Source of the DNA: Argentina anserina
Lineage: Eukaryota; Streptophyta; Magnoliopsida; Rosales; Rosaceae
Assembly: GCF_933775445.1 (NCBI RefSeq)
Contig: NC_065874.1
Span: 5,971,001 to 6,035,000, forward strand
Direction: 5' to 3'
DNA length: 64,000 nucleotides
Below the pieces are notes generated by a model that saw nothing but the letters and a program-made list of their open reading frames with translations, did no database searches and was not told where the DNA came from. The position numbers and the translations under genes were made by a program. Shown piece after piece: positions 11,578 to 24,779 of the stretch (the stretch's first letter is position 1; each line of letters starts with the position of its first letter).

Positions 11578-13016
11578 TTTTGGAACATTTGATTGTGAGG
11601 TACACCAGTATGATGGCTTTCTGATTATGCGTTAATTGCGTGTAACTTGTGCCTAGGCCTGATATTTGAGAACCCCCAAATTTTATGTAATTAAATTACT
11701 AAAGCATTGATGCTTTTTATTCATTTTAAAGTTTCAGTAGTTATTTCAGTTTTTACCTTTAATAAAACTGCTACATTATGACCTTGGTTTGTTTTCTTGT
11801 AATTGAGTGCCACAGCAATTTTCTGCCGTAAACTGTTTTAACTGTATGTAACATGTGTTCAAGATGATTGCATTTTTATGTTATTGGCTGGGACATTCTG
11901 GATCCAAAGATTCTGTATTTGGTTGTGCACTTGGACTTCTGAAGCATGGATACATTTCAGATGGTTTCATCTGTGAAAACTCTCAGCATCAGACCAGACG
12001 TCCAAACATGTCAAACTCCTCCGAAATCCTTGTGGACTGACGTTCAACTGCATGGCTTGTTGCAAAGAAACTTGTTTGCTTACAAGTTACAGCGGTTCGG
12101 TATTTGACATATTTCCATTGAATGTGACCCGTCTAGACGTCGAGTGAGGTTTGGTACTTGTATACCTTCAGAAAATTTGCGGCCGTGATCCATCATATTT
12201 TGCATTTGCGAAAGCTTTAGCTCAACTTTCTTGTGAAATACTCGAAAGGTAAGACAGCAAATGATCAAAATCATCAAATGCTTCAAGCTTAATACAGGCG
12301 CTTTTTAGTTCACGAATTTGTGAACCGATCTACTTTCCTATGGTCCTATCTACTTCTTAATTGCTGAATTGAGATGACTGTTTCTTTCCAGCCTGCTAAA
12401 GTGCTAATTGAGCATACAGACTCTTCTTGAGAGAGAAACTAGTGCTCTTGTACCAAAATGCAAAAATAAGCTAACCGGTCATTTATCATCACAAGTTGCG
12501 CCAAAGATAACAAAAACTTAGGGAGTCCAGTCCGATTAGTACCAAGTTTGGCGTCATGGGTACAATGTGACACCTTATTGTCAGTTTGGTCTCCTTCGCT
12601 GGTGTTACACTGGATACTCATATTTGTCATTCTTAGATCACACCTTGCTTCTAAACCAAAACATGGGTATGTTAACACAAAGTATGCAATTCTCATAAGC
12701 CCTCTCAAGACTGGAATAAAAAGGTTAATGCAGTGTTGTGTTTACTTGTGTGCAAGAAAAAAGAGGAGGAAAAAGCTTCGGGTTTGGGCTCGGGCTCGGT
12801 TACGGGTAGAAAACAAGGAACCGGGTGTTGGTACAAGGGGGCGCGCAACCAAATAAACCAATCAATCAAACCTTAAACCCCTTTTGTGTTCACCTCCTAT
12901 CTCTTCCTCTCCTTTAAACCCAGCCATGGAACCCAGTTCAACCAAGAAGAAACCATAGCCGCCCACATAAAAGCTTCAACCTTGTTCAAAACCCCAGTTG
13001 CTGTTTTAGCAGAAAC
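11578..13016. other. ClpP4 3' flank and Twinkle upstream region
   Basis: Contains an AATAAA-like signal at about 11759 in the ClpP4 3' region. The short open frames here have no recognisable domains. The 12850-13016 part is C/T- and A-rich, as expected for the 5'UTR of the Twinkle gene. Confidence 0.5.
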
Positions 13017-16000
13017 ATGCGCCTTCTTCTTCACCGACCTCTTCACAAGCTTTCAGCCTTATCCTCAACCACCTCTCGTCTCATGGCCTCCAAGCAGCTC
13101 CTAAAGTCGACACCTTTCACAAACCCATCTCCTCTTTCTTCACAAGCACACACCTTTCACTCTCAAAGGCTCGGTTTCCTTGCATTTCCGACTAAACCCA
13201 CCTCCAAAGCTCGCCCCTTTTGCCTCAGGACTAATGGCTACTCTTATGTCTCCACTGTCGAAGCCCCAAAACCAAGTATGGTCCTTTGAGAATTGTCTAC
13301 ATTTAGTTTTGGTTAATACAGTAGTGTGTGGTGGTTTGGATATTGTTTGATTGTGTTGTGTGAATTGTGTGTAGTTGAGTTGGAGATAACTGATGAGATG
13401 AGACGCGAGTCTTTGCTGAAAAAGTTGAAGGAGATTAGCATAGATGACGAGTTATGTATACCAATGCAGTATGGCCATTTGATTTGTCCCATGGTATGTT
13501 AGTTTTGTTTCTGTACCTGTACAATAGTTTCTATCAGCTAATCATTTGTTCTTGAATTCGTTTAGGATACCGAAATGTAAGTTTATGATTTTTAAGGATG
13601 TTCTATACAATTATTGTTTTAATCAATGGGGTTGACAAGAGTAGACAGAACAGACCAGAAAGAATGTAAGATATGTATATGTTCAGAGTAGTGGGAAGTT
13701 AATCTTTGTTTGTACCTGAAATTTCTTAATTCGTTGACTACTTATTGTGTTCAAGAGTGCCAAAAGGGAAATCCGAAACTTAACACTAATATAAGTCCTC
13801 TCAACCGGCCTCTACCTACTCTTGGCATGGCATTTGAGAAGACCAAAGAGAGTCTTCCTTGGCATTTCCCCTTTTCTGGTTGGAGACATTTATTGGTGGG
13901 ATGCCATAAAAATGTGGAAAAACGCTAAGTGGGGAGTTGATTGAGGAGTTTTTATTTTCTTAAAATTTTTGTAGTGCAGAAGCTTAGGGATTTGGAGGTG
14001 GACATGATGTGCTACAGTTCAGCTTTGAATAGTATGCAATTTCTTTGTGTAACTGAGTAAAAGAAAGAACAAAAGTTCCATTGTTAATCGTTTTGACTTC
14101 TCTTATGCTAGTGCAAAGGTGGTGATTCAGAGGAAAAAAGCTTAGCGCTCTTTGTTGAACAAGATTGGTATGCTTCTCTTCTGCTGGTGTTTTGCATATT
14201 TTTATCTCATGTATCCGTTTACTGCAAATCTTACTTATATATTGGCACTTATGAGTTCTTAGGAGTTATGCTACTTGGCAGTGCCACCGCCGAAAGTGTG
14301 ATTGGAAAGGTAGAACAATGGTATGATGAGTTCTCTATCCAAGTTATGTTTTGGTTGAATGGATATTACAATACATTGCAAATCAATGGATACAATAGTC
14401 ATATGGGCTACTGGCACCCAATTCTTGCAGGCCTTGGCAGGAAGCAAGTCATCTTATACTAAAATAAAGAATAGCAGAACAGATAAGACAAAAAGGGATA
14501 TCACACTGGAAAGCTTAGGACTGGAACCACTTTGTGAGGAGGTTAAACCCATCACCCCTGAAGTCTCACTGCTTCTTCTGTGACACTAATATTGACACCA
14601 TCATCATTCATCAGTAAACTATGATTTTCTTTCTTACTGCAACCTGGATTTTGTTTCAGGTTCTTGCATTTTTTTCAGAGCGAGGAATATCAAGGGAAAC
14701 AGTGATCAGAAATAAAGTAATGCAAAAGCGTTGTTCCATTACAGATCAGGTGCTGACTCTTGAAAAAGATTTCTCCTTTTTTATCTTTATGATAACAACT
14801 GTATAGTTGAGGAGTACAGCAAGTTGCTTATTAGACTGTACAAGTTGCACCACTATTCTGCAGCTATCAAAACTGAACTGCAATGAAATGGGATCATTTG
14901 TTTTTGTTGATAAACATGTAAAAGTAGTACCTAATGGGGCTTCATACTTTTACTTCATGTTCCTTAGCTATATACGGATAAATTTCCTAGTATCTAACCC
15001 AAGAAAACTGGGTACAAAATTTTCTATATATCAGGCATATTATGTAACTTGCCATGGATCAAACTAAAGGTTCATTATGGTATGGGCTTTGCACATAGTG
15101 TGTTTGACATTTCTTCATCCTATAAATTGTTATAAGTGTCATCATTGTGAACCAGCTACATCCTATGGTTTCAAAATTTGATAAATCCATTTGCTGAGAC
15201 TGATTGAGTTTTATTAGTACTGATATTCCTTTGTAGACTTTCATTTCATTGTATATAAAGCATATGAAATTCAACTGTTCCTTCAATAAAGATTGAGCTT
15301 CTGTTATCTCTATAATATGAAGTAAGAAATTCAGGGACCTGAGCTGAATTTTTTCTATCTCAGTACTGATCTCTGACCGTCTGAGGCATATATTCCATTG
15401 TAGTCTCTTCAACATATTGTTACTGGTATACTGTGGTACCTAACTGCTTCTGTACTTTTATGTGCAGATTTCTATTGCATTTACTTATTGGAGGAATGGA
15501 AAGCTAATTAGTTGCAAGTATCGAGACATCAACAAGAAGTTCTGGCAGGTTCTTGCAATAAATGAATCGTTTACATATATAAACCATCTGCTTTCACAAG
15601 CAAGGACGTTGAGAATAGAGCATAATGACTATGCTCTATTTTTTCTTTTGTGTAATTTGCAATTTTTGCTTTATATAGCCCTCGTACCATACATTTTTTC
15701 TTTTTGTGGTGAAATATATTTTTCAGCCCACATGCACGTGGACATGCACACTAACACATAACATAACATCACCGGGGCTGTCATCATTGCCCCTGTGTTT
15801 GGATGGTTTTCAACTTTTAGATAATGATCCACTTAAGTCATAGGACATTGTATGCTTCTTTTCTTTTACCGTGTTAAGTAGAACCAAATTCTCACATATT
15901 CATTTAACTAGATTGCTTTGATCGCAGGAGAAGGATACCGAACGGATTTTTTACGGGCTGGATGATATAAAAGATACAAATGATATCATTATTGTATGAT

Positions 16001-19000
16001 GTCCATCTTCTTGTCAGTTTTATGATTCTTTAAAGAACATTGTTGACTTTATATCTATTACTTTTGTTTTGTACCTTAGGTAGAAGGAGAAATGGATAAG
16101 CTTGCAATGGAAGAATCTGGTTACCGTAATTGTGTGAGTGTGCCTGATGGTGCTCCTGCCAAGGCTTCTCCTTCCGATAAGGATCTGCCACCTGAAGAAC
16201 AGGTTTGTGTCCTATATCCTTTTTCTAAATTGATTTTTTTTTTTTCTGACGAATTGTCTGAACATATATTGATTCACCACCAAGAGCAAGTTTAATTGTG
16301 AACCTCCTCTGTTGCATAAGAACTGAATACTTATGAAATGATCATAGGTTGAATATTTTAACATCTTCTGCTGTACTGGACTACTTTTGGTGGCTACTGT
16401 TAATTGAAATGACCCAACTCACCAAGTCCTAAAGTTCTGTATCAGTCAGGACCTTATAATCTCATGGTAATTCCAGGAAATATAGCGAGAGATGAAATAA
16501 GTGCTATACAAAGTGTAATGGAATCATAATTACTGATATGCATAAAGAAACAAAGATTGGAAAGATAGTGATCATCTTATATGATTTTGGAGATATGACT
16601 GTAGTCGACCGAAATTTGGGTTATTTACTTATTATTTCTTAAATGTTATTAGTTTATATTATTATTTGTGGATTTTGGTATCGCACGGCAGAGAAAATTA
16701 CTGATGAATCTACTCATGACACAAATTTATTTACTCTCATCTTCATGATATTTGGATCTGATGCTCCTATATCTCTTCTGTAAAGCCAGGATACAAAGTA
16801 TCAATTCCTGTGGAACTGCAAAGAGTACTTAAAGAAGGTTGGCATATACATTCTCTGCTATTCATTAAATCACATTGGTATAGGAGTTCATGGATTTGGC
16901 TGCTAATTACAATTTATTTTAATAGGAATCACGCATTATACTTGCCACTGATGAAGATGGGCCCGGTCAAGCCCTAGCTGAAGAACTTGCCCGCCGCCTT
17001 GGAAGAGAAAGGTTTTAGTGATTTTCTCTTTTCTTATTATCTTGTTGGTTATGTTGAAGAGATATTCATGTACGTTTGTTGGTATTAACTGTCCCCGTCC
17101 TATGTTATTCCAGATGCTGGCGAGTCAGCTGGCCAAAGAGAAGCAATCAGGTTGAACACTTCAAAGATGCAAATGAGGTCAGACCATCAGAGTCACAGCA
17201 TATTTACTGATACAGATTTAGTTTGACATCCTTTTTTGCTTACAATTTTCTTGTCGTAGTAGCCACTTTATCCTCTGACAACAATTTTGTTTTGCACCCT
17301 AACTTCTCTAATTTCTGTTATTATTCCCCTTGGCTATCATTTTCTGATAGCTTGTCCAATTTGCCACTAAGCTGACCTCATGCCTTACACTAGAAGGGGC
17401 TTTGGTCCTTTCGTGGATAGAAGGAAAACAAGAGATAAGGCCTCAAGTTTTACATATAGAACTGTTTCTATTTTTAAAATTCTCTAGTTTTGCGCATATG
17501 CAATGTATAAAGGACATAAAAATAGTCGTAGATGAAGTGAAATAGATGGTGAAGATCACAGTGGCCGAATGCACACTTGAACAAAATGTTATGTGAGGGG
17601 TTAAATTGATATCTAGTATAGTGATTAGGAGGAGATCATTTTTAAATAGTTTTCAACTTTCAGCGTGCATACATATGCCACATGCATGTTTTAACATATA
17701 TCAATATATGCACACAGTTATACACACGTTCATGTGACGCTGGTGCAATTCTAGTTTCATATAGCATATTCTTGTGAGTTGCCATAATATGTCTGCTATG
17801 CACAATACAAATCCTCAACCAACATGCTCTAGAGGCAACAGATTAAGTGTACAAAACTGGTAATGGGTATTATGTGAGGATTTGTTATATATGCATCGTC
17901 TTCTGGAACTGAAAATGATCTTGCCAGCTCAATGTTTGTCTCTGAACTCCTCAATATTATTTGATCATTTACCTTGAGATCATTGTAGCAATCCTTACTC
18001 TTGTGATCTGTTTATGCAGGTTCTCATGTATTTGGGACCTGCAGAATTGAAGGAAGTAATTGAGAATGCTGAGCTATATCCTATACGTGGATTGTTCAGA
18101 TTTCAAGATTATTTTGACGAAATTAATGCATATTACTATCGGACGTATGAACATGATTGTGGTGTCAAAACTGGTTGGAGAGATCTAGATGAGTTATACA
18201 ATGTAAGAACACACTTACGCATCTTTAAGTGATATATATATATATATATATATAGACATATTCTTGTTTAAGGTCAGGTAGTATTGAAATGTATGCAAAC
18301 ACAACAAGATCAAAATATATTTGTATGTCTGGTTGTTAATTTTAGCTTTTTTCCCTGGAAGACATGCTAACAGTACTTTATTGCGGTTAATCATATGATC
18401 CATGCTTTACAACACAAACTTAAATTTGATTTATATACTTATTAGATGATCAAAATGTGTCTTGGTTATTCCATCTCCTTTTGAGAGTGCCATTGGTTTT
18501 GACAATTTTTCAATGCTTTCAATAGTTTAAACCCGACCTATTGTGCTACTGTATTACAAAAATCAGGCCCATAAACCCTTTTGTTTTTGTCAGCTTCACA
18601 ATTTAGACATAGTGCACATCTAATGGCCGAGGCATAAACATGGTAAATCAAGTGCAGATGAAATATAAAATAAAAATGATTAATCAAGTGAAGATGTCCT
18701 TATAATTGTATTATGTAATACATAGTCCTAAAATAGAATCTCTCTCTCTCCCTCTCTCTCTCTCTCTGGATAAGAATGGTGGTCTGTAAATAGTTACAAT
18801 TATCTCTCCTAATGCTTTTTGTAATATGAAGGTTGTCCCCGGTGAGTTGACAATAGTAACAGGAGTTCCCAATTCAGGCAAGAGTGAGTGGATTGATGCT
18901 CTCTTGTGCAATCTCTATGAAAGTCATGATTGGAAATTTGCACTTTGTTCTATGGAAAACAAGGTAAAGCTTATTTAGGAATTTGAAGATCTGATTTTTC

Positions 19001-21475
19001 ACCTGTATAGACCTTATTCCTTCTGGTTTGGATATGCGATCAGTAGAGAAAATATGGCTTAGGCACGCTTCTAAAAACCTTTTTGGTTTGAGAACAGTAA
19101 GAATTTCGGGAATATTGTCTTTTCTGGTGGTGTTCTCCAATAACTAATTGTGTCGATTCTTTTTCTAACCTGCATATAAAATATGTATTCTTCATTACTG
19201 ACAACATTGTAAAATTGGAGCTAATTTTGTGACCTTGTGGTCCAAATTATGTCTGAGGGTTATACTTTAAACCAACTTTGCGTGTGAGTTTTAGTGTAAT
19301 TGCATATACTCTCAAGTCATAGTTGCAGTACTCTTTGGTTGCTCTTTCATATCAATGTGTCTCATTAATGATTACAGGTTAGGGAGCATGCACGAAAGCT
19401 GCTAGAAAAGCACATACGGAAGCCTTTCTTTGATGGACGGTGGGTTTTTTTGGGCATGCTTTGTCATTGCTTTAGATGTTTTAGGGATGTGATTCTATTT
19501 TGTTAACATACAACATTAACCGAGAAGACGTAGTTATGAGTAGAGCCAAGAACTTAACAATTTTTTCAGATCTCATGCTTTTAGTTTGCTGTTGATTGAC
19601 AAGAGGATTATTCTATTTCAGTTTATTAGACATGTAAACTGGTGCTATGATGTTTTACCAGTAGCTTAATATTATTTTTCTAATGCGTAGTCAATTTCAA
19701 TTTTGCATTGATTGACTATAGCTATGCTGGTCCTGCTGAACGAATGAGTGTTGAAGAATTTGAGCAAGGGAAACAATGGTTAAATGACACATTTCACCTC
19801 ATAAGGTAGGCTGCAGTATTAAGTCAACAATTTTGAATTACAAAAAATCCTTGCATGACTATGGTCAGTTTATTTCTAGAACAAATAGATTGCATCATTG
19901 CTTGTACTGTTGTCAGGGATTCTGTATTGCAAGGCAAACATTAGATGGGTCAACATTGTTTTTTTTTTTTTCAATTATTGAATACGAGTGTAGAGTGTTA
20001 TTGAAATGGAAATTTGAGAATTCTCAGGTATCTGTGATTTTATTAATCAGTTAAAATGTGTAGACTTCATCCAAAGAAATACCTTGTGGGTGAAAAGTCT
20101 TTGATTACTTAAGTTGAATTCTGATTATATTGAGGCGCTTTTGATTTTACTCCTATATTACAGGTGCGAGGATGATTCCCTTCCAAATATCAAATGGGTT
20201 CTTGATCTTGCACGATCAGCAGTTCTTAGGCATGGAGTGCGTGGACTAGTAATTGATCCTTACAACGAGCTTGATCATCAACGTCCACCAAACCAGTGAG
20301 TTGTTACAATAGATTTTGTGTATTATGTTATCTTATACATATGTACACATGATCAAGCAAGAATAATGATGTACGTCATACTTCAAGTTTTTACTGTACT
20401 TCAGTCATCCTAATATTGGTTAAAATTTTAACGGGTATAATTTATTGGACCTTTAGGTTACTAACCTGCATGCATGGCATTAGCCAATCTTGTATTTAGA
20501 TATGGACTCTTTTCAACTGTTTTTTGTTGAATATAAGTACTGCTGAGCGGTATTCCTATGATACTTGTTGAGTTCCTTGGTACTTTTTAGCTGCGTGCCA
20601 TAAGTATACAGTACTTTCCTCATAAATATTTTTTACAGTACACTTACTAGATTACCCATTCTTGTAACAGGACAGAAACAGAGTATGTAAGTCAGATGCT
20701 TACGAATGTCAAACGGTTTGCTCAGCATCATGCTTGTCATGTGTGGTTTGTTGCACATCCCAGACAGGTTTGGCAACTTTGACCATTAACATGCTCATTT
20801 CTCTTTTTTCATGTTATTTCTCTAAATTATCTACCTTGTAACAGTTGCACCAATGGGTAGGGGGTCCTCCTAATCTTTATGATATAAGTGGAAGTGCACA
20901 TTTCATAAATAAATGTGACAATGGACTTGTAATTCATCGCAATCGGGATCCAGATGCTGGGGAACTTGATAAAGTACAGGTGAGCACTGTACCTATATTT
21001 TTCATGGGCAATGACACATGGGAAATTCAATTCATCCTCTTTTGTTCCCATAATATCCTACCTCTGGTATTTAATAAATCGTGGCGAGCATTTGTGATCT
21101 TAGTTATTTTCATATCTTTTCTTCTAAAAGTTGTTATTGATGCTAAACGTTGCTATCAATTTGTAATCTGCAATTCGCAGGTTTGTGTTCGTAAGGTTCG
21201 GAATAAAGTTGCAGGAACCATAGGTGACGCCTATTTGACATATGATAGGTATGGTAAACTGGTAAAGCTTTAAGATTGTGATAGATAGGAAGAAAATAGA
21301 CAGACATAGCTACTCAAAAAAGAAAAAAAAAGTGATTCTCTTAAATACTTGGATGCCAATAGATTTCTACATTTCTGTTGATGCCTTAATAATATGCTTG
21401 ATGTGTTCATTACTGTTCTTGAGCAGAGCAACTGGTCGATATGTGGATATTCCGAAAGAAAATGAGAAGAAATAG
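13017..21475 (+). CDS. TWINKLE: Twinkle-type organellar DNA primase-helicase
   Basis: T7 gp4-like primase and replicative helicase for mitochondrial and/or plastid DNA. Exons: 13017-13275, 13375-13493, 14112-14167, 14263-14309, 14441-14541, 14660-14749, 15468-15548, 15928-15993, 16080-16202, 16790-16837, 16926-17011, 17114-17177, 18020-18202, 18832-18963, 19378-19439, 19722-19805, 20164-20295, 20671-20767, 20845-20979, 21181-21248, 21427-21475; 693 aa, close to the Arabidopsis protein. There are two in-frame candidate starts, 13017 and 13083; a choice between them could affect targeting. Transit-like N-terminus. Zinc ribbon C124, C127, C152, C157. Toprim EGE 275-277 and DED 339-341. Walker A GVPNSGKS 452-459; Walker B GLVIDPYNE with D565; conserved CHVWFVAHPRQ and GSAHFINKCDNG helicase motifs. 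No internal stop or frameshift. It lies beside Twinky and Patellin-4, as in Arabidopsis. Confidence 0.95.
18232..18253. repeat. (TA)n microsatellite in a Twinkle intron
   Basis: Pure TA dinucleotide run 30 bases downstream of a Twinkle splice donor. Confidence 0.85.
18739..18768. repeat. (CT)n microsatellite in a Twinkle intron
   Basis: CT dinucleotide run about 65 bases before the splice acceptor of the exon that carries Walker A; it extends the pyrimidine-rich part of this intron. Confidence 0.85.
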
Positions 21476-22960
21476 CAAAATTACGTGATCAATCCGTGTA
21501 CAGTGAGAATCATCTACATCGGGGCAGTCTGGTGAGCTCACTGTGTGCCTTTTCATTTCATGAAACACCATGATGGAGACGACGGCGGCTCTGGCCATGA
21601 TTAACAGTAGGTGATTAAGCAGTGGGGAATACCTTGTAATTTTGTATATGTAATATTCCCAATTATGGGATTGATGTGAGATTTAGTTTCATGTCAGGTC
21701 CCAGACAATGAAATAGGATCAAACTAAGAATGTTGTACTATTGCACCAGGATCTTTCAATTTGTATCACAACAGTATCTCAATCAATAGAGATGTGGGGA
21801 TTTCATCTTTGCTGTATTAGTTGGTGGACAGAGCATAATTGGAGGCGGGTGTAGAAAAACGGCTAGATTGATGATCAATCAGTGGAGCATCTCTCTCTAA
21901 ATCACACATTAACCTACTAACCAGTTGCTTAAATCCCAAGTCAAACACACCTCATCTGCCAATGTACTTTGCCAGGTGGCACCTTATACCAAGCCTGTCA
22001 CCGGGAAATCAGGAATATTTATTTATCTGAGAAAATTTTGAGGTAGCTGATTGACGGTTATTGATACTTTCCATACAAAATTCAAAAAGAATTGGACCGT
22101 TTTTCATTGATAGTAGCTGGTTTTATAAACAACTGGGGACGTTGCATTTCTTTTTGTCTATGAAACCTAAGCATATGAGATGTCTAATGATCACTAAAGA
22201 GGATTGTGAACATGTAATGTCTGTCATTTCTTATATTAGCATCATAGAATAATGAAATCCGCAGTGAATCTTCAATTTCGTGCACTTACTCCTTTATTCA
22301 ATGATCACAACTCATCACATAATGGATTCCGCATAAAGATTAGCTATGCACCGAACTTCAAAAATTCTTGAGCATATTGTGCTGATTATCGCCACATTTA
22401 AATAGAATTAATTTTCGGAAATATGCTCAGAATCAGAAGGGCATTATTCCGATGATGAAACTATTAACAGATGTACAAGTATAACGTTTCCAAACACACC
22501 AAGTCATGCATGATATATGGAATCATTGTCTTGACATCAAATCCTCACATTATTCTTACCCTTTGCCTGCCAATCAGTCCGTTTTTCTGGTTGTGAACAC
22601 TAATGACGGTTATTAATAACAAATTTAAAAGAAAGAAAATCTAGCTGTATGAACAGAGAGAGAGAATCAAACGTCAATATTTGCCAGTGCAACAATATCA
22701 ATGTCCCCATTGGCACGAAAGACTTGGTCAAAACCCTAGCAAACAAATATACTGACTGTGGGGGCCAACGACCAATCAGATGCTCCGCAAGAAAGTTAAA
22801 CCACTCGAGCTCGACCATACACAATCATTCCCTCCTGTCAAATAAGTGGGGCCCCCACCTTCCCTCCAAGGAAAGGGAATCCCCCAACGGCTCCTCCTCC
22901 TCCACCTTCTGCGGTGGCCTCCAGCTAAATGACCGTTACTGGGCCCCACCCCCACCTCTC
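21476..22960. other. Twinkle 3' flank and Patellin upstream region
   Basis: No supported gene. The last 150 bases are C/T-rich and carry TGGGCC-type motifs near 22940, common in promoters of growth-related plant genes. Confidence 0.45.
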
Positions 22961-22966
22961 TCTCGA

Positions 22967-22975
22967 AATATATAG
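22967..22975 (+). promoter_or_regulatory. TATA box of the Patellin-4-like gene
   Basis: AATATATAG lies about 135 bases before the start codon at 23109, followed by a pyrimidine-rich leader (TTCTCTTCTCTTCTCTCTC near 23015) typical of plant 5'UTRs. Confidence 0.55.
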
Positions 22976-23108
22976 CCGTTGCAATCCTCACTCTTCTAAC
23001 ACACCCAGCCTTCTCTTCTCTTCTCTTCTCTCTCACCAAACACACAGACATATCGTCATCTCTTGTTTTTCTGTCAATCTAGTTGGCTTTTCTTCGTTGA
23101 TTGTGAAA

Positions 23109-24779
23109 ATGACAATGGAGGAGACCCAGGTGGCGGCTGTGGCGGAGGAGGTCGTGGCGGTTGAGGAGCCGGTGAAGGATGCCGAACAGAAGCCGGAGAA
23201 AGTTGAGAAGAGCGCTTCTTATAAAGAGGAGAGCAACTATCTGTCGGATCTCAACGAGTTTGAGAAGAAGGCGTTGGTCGACCTGAAGGCGAAACTCGAA
23301 GAAGCGATCTTGGGGAACAATATCTTCAAGAAAGATGAGCCCAAGAAGGTTGAGGAGGAGAAGGAGAAGAAAACAGAGCCTCTGTTAAAACAGAGGAAAC
23401 AGAGCCTACTATTAAAACAGAGGAAACAGAGTCTGCTGAGAAAACAGAGGAAGTAGAGAAGGCAGCGAAATTGGATGAGGTGAAGGAAGAGGTAGCAGCT
23501 CTGGTCTGTGAGGAAGAAGTGAAACCAGAATGCAGCGAAGTTGTTGACATTGATATCTCAATCTGGGGTGTGCCGCTGTTGCCTAGCAAGGGGTCTGAGG
23601 GGACTGATGTGGTGCTCTTGAAATTCCTGAGGGCTAGGGAGTTTAAGGTGAACGAGGCGTTCGAGATGTTGAAGAAGACTCTGCAGTGGAGGAAGGAGTC
23701 CAAAATTGATTCTGTTTTGGAGGAGGAGATCTGTTCTGATTTGAGCTCGGCTGCTTACTTAAATGGAGTCGATCGCGAAGGTCACCCTGTTTGCTACAAC
23801 ATCTTTGGAGTGTTTGACAATGAAGAGCTTTACCAGAAGACGTTTGGGAATGCAGAGAAGAGAGGACAGTTCTTGAGGTGGAGAGTTCAGCTGATGGAGA
23901 AGAGTATTCAGAAGCTTGAGTTGAGGCCTAGTGGTGCTACTTCTCTGCTTCAGATCAATGACCTCAAGAACTCGCCTGGACCGATCAAGAAGGAGCTTAG
24001 GGTTGCAACAAAGCAAGCTGTTGGGCTCTTGCAGGACAATTACCCTGAATTGGTCGCCAAAAATGTAACCTTCTTCGACTTCTGCTTACTTTACCAATTC
24101 GATATATGTTTGGATCTTCATTGATGGGTTTTGTTTCATTTTGGTATGTAGATTGTCATCAATGTTCCATTCTGGTACTATGCACTCAATGCTCTATTGT
24201 CCCCTTTCTTGACTCAACGAACCAAGAGCAAGTTTGTGGTGGCTCGACCTGCTAAGGTCACTGAGACCCTTCTCCAGTAAGCCGTTTCCCTCCATTACTA
24301 ACCATCAAAGATGTGATTTTCACTCCATTGTAAGCCTGAAGTTTGAGAAATGAACTAAACTTGTGTCTACTTTCAGGTACATTCCAGCTGAGGAGATACC
24401 GGTTCAGTATGGTGGCTTCAAGAGAGAAAATGACACCGAGTTCTTCTCCACAGAAGATGGTTCGGTTTCTGAGCTGACTCTCAAGGCAGGATCAACCCAA
24501 ACCATAGAGATCGATGTAGCTGAGGTTGACAGTAGCACATTGGTTTGGGATGTGAATGTGTTGGGATGGGAAGTGAATTACACAGAGGAGTTTGTGCCTA
24601 GTGATGAAGGGTCATACACCATTATTGTTCAGAAGAAGAAGAAGATTGGAGCTAATGAAGGTCCCATTCGCAACACATTCAGAAGCAATGAGCCTGGAAA
24701 GGTTGTCCTGACGATTGAAAACACTTCAAGCAAGAAGAAGAGGGTTCTGTATCGGCACAAGACCAACAAGTGCTTGTGA
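23109..24779 (+). CDS. PATL4: Patellin-4-like Sec14/GOLD protein, frameshifted as written
   Basis: Patellins bind phosphoinositides through a Sec14 (CRAL-TRIO) domain and act at membranes and the cell plate. Exons 23109-24064, 24152-24276 and 24377-24779. The N-terminus is acidic and Lys/Glu-rich (MTMEETQVAAV, then SASYKEESNYLSDLNEFEKKAL). CRAL-TRIO-N is at 23600-23690 (VVLLKFLRAREFKVNEAFEM), the Sec14 lipid-binding fold at 23730-24276, and GOLD at about 24440-24776, ending RVLYRHKTNKCL. Exon 1 is not one frame: 23109 to about 23380 reads in one frame and from there to 24064 in another. The break falls in a 27-base Lys-Thr-Glu-coding repeat whose first unit has only 26 bases. All the rest is intact, so a sequencing or assembly error, or a recent mutation, is more likely than an old pseudogene. 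The match is to PATL4 (At1g30690), next to Twinkle in Arabidopsis. Confidence 0.85.

Noticed and set aside
23471..24124. A separate short gene starting at 23471
   Set aside because: Its first codon is TTG, and the frame is only the second part of Patellin exon 1 after the one-base break; the tail past 24064 reads into an intron.
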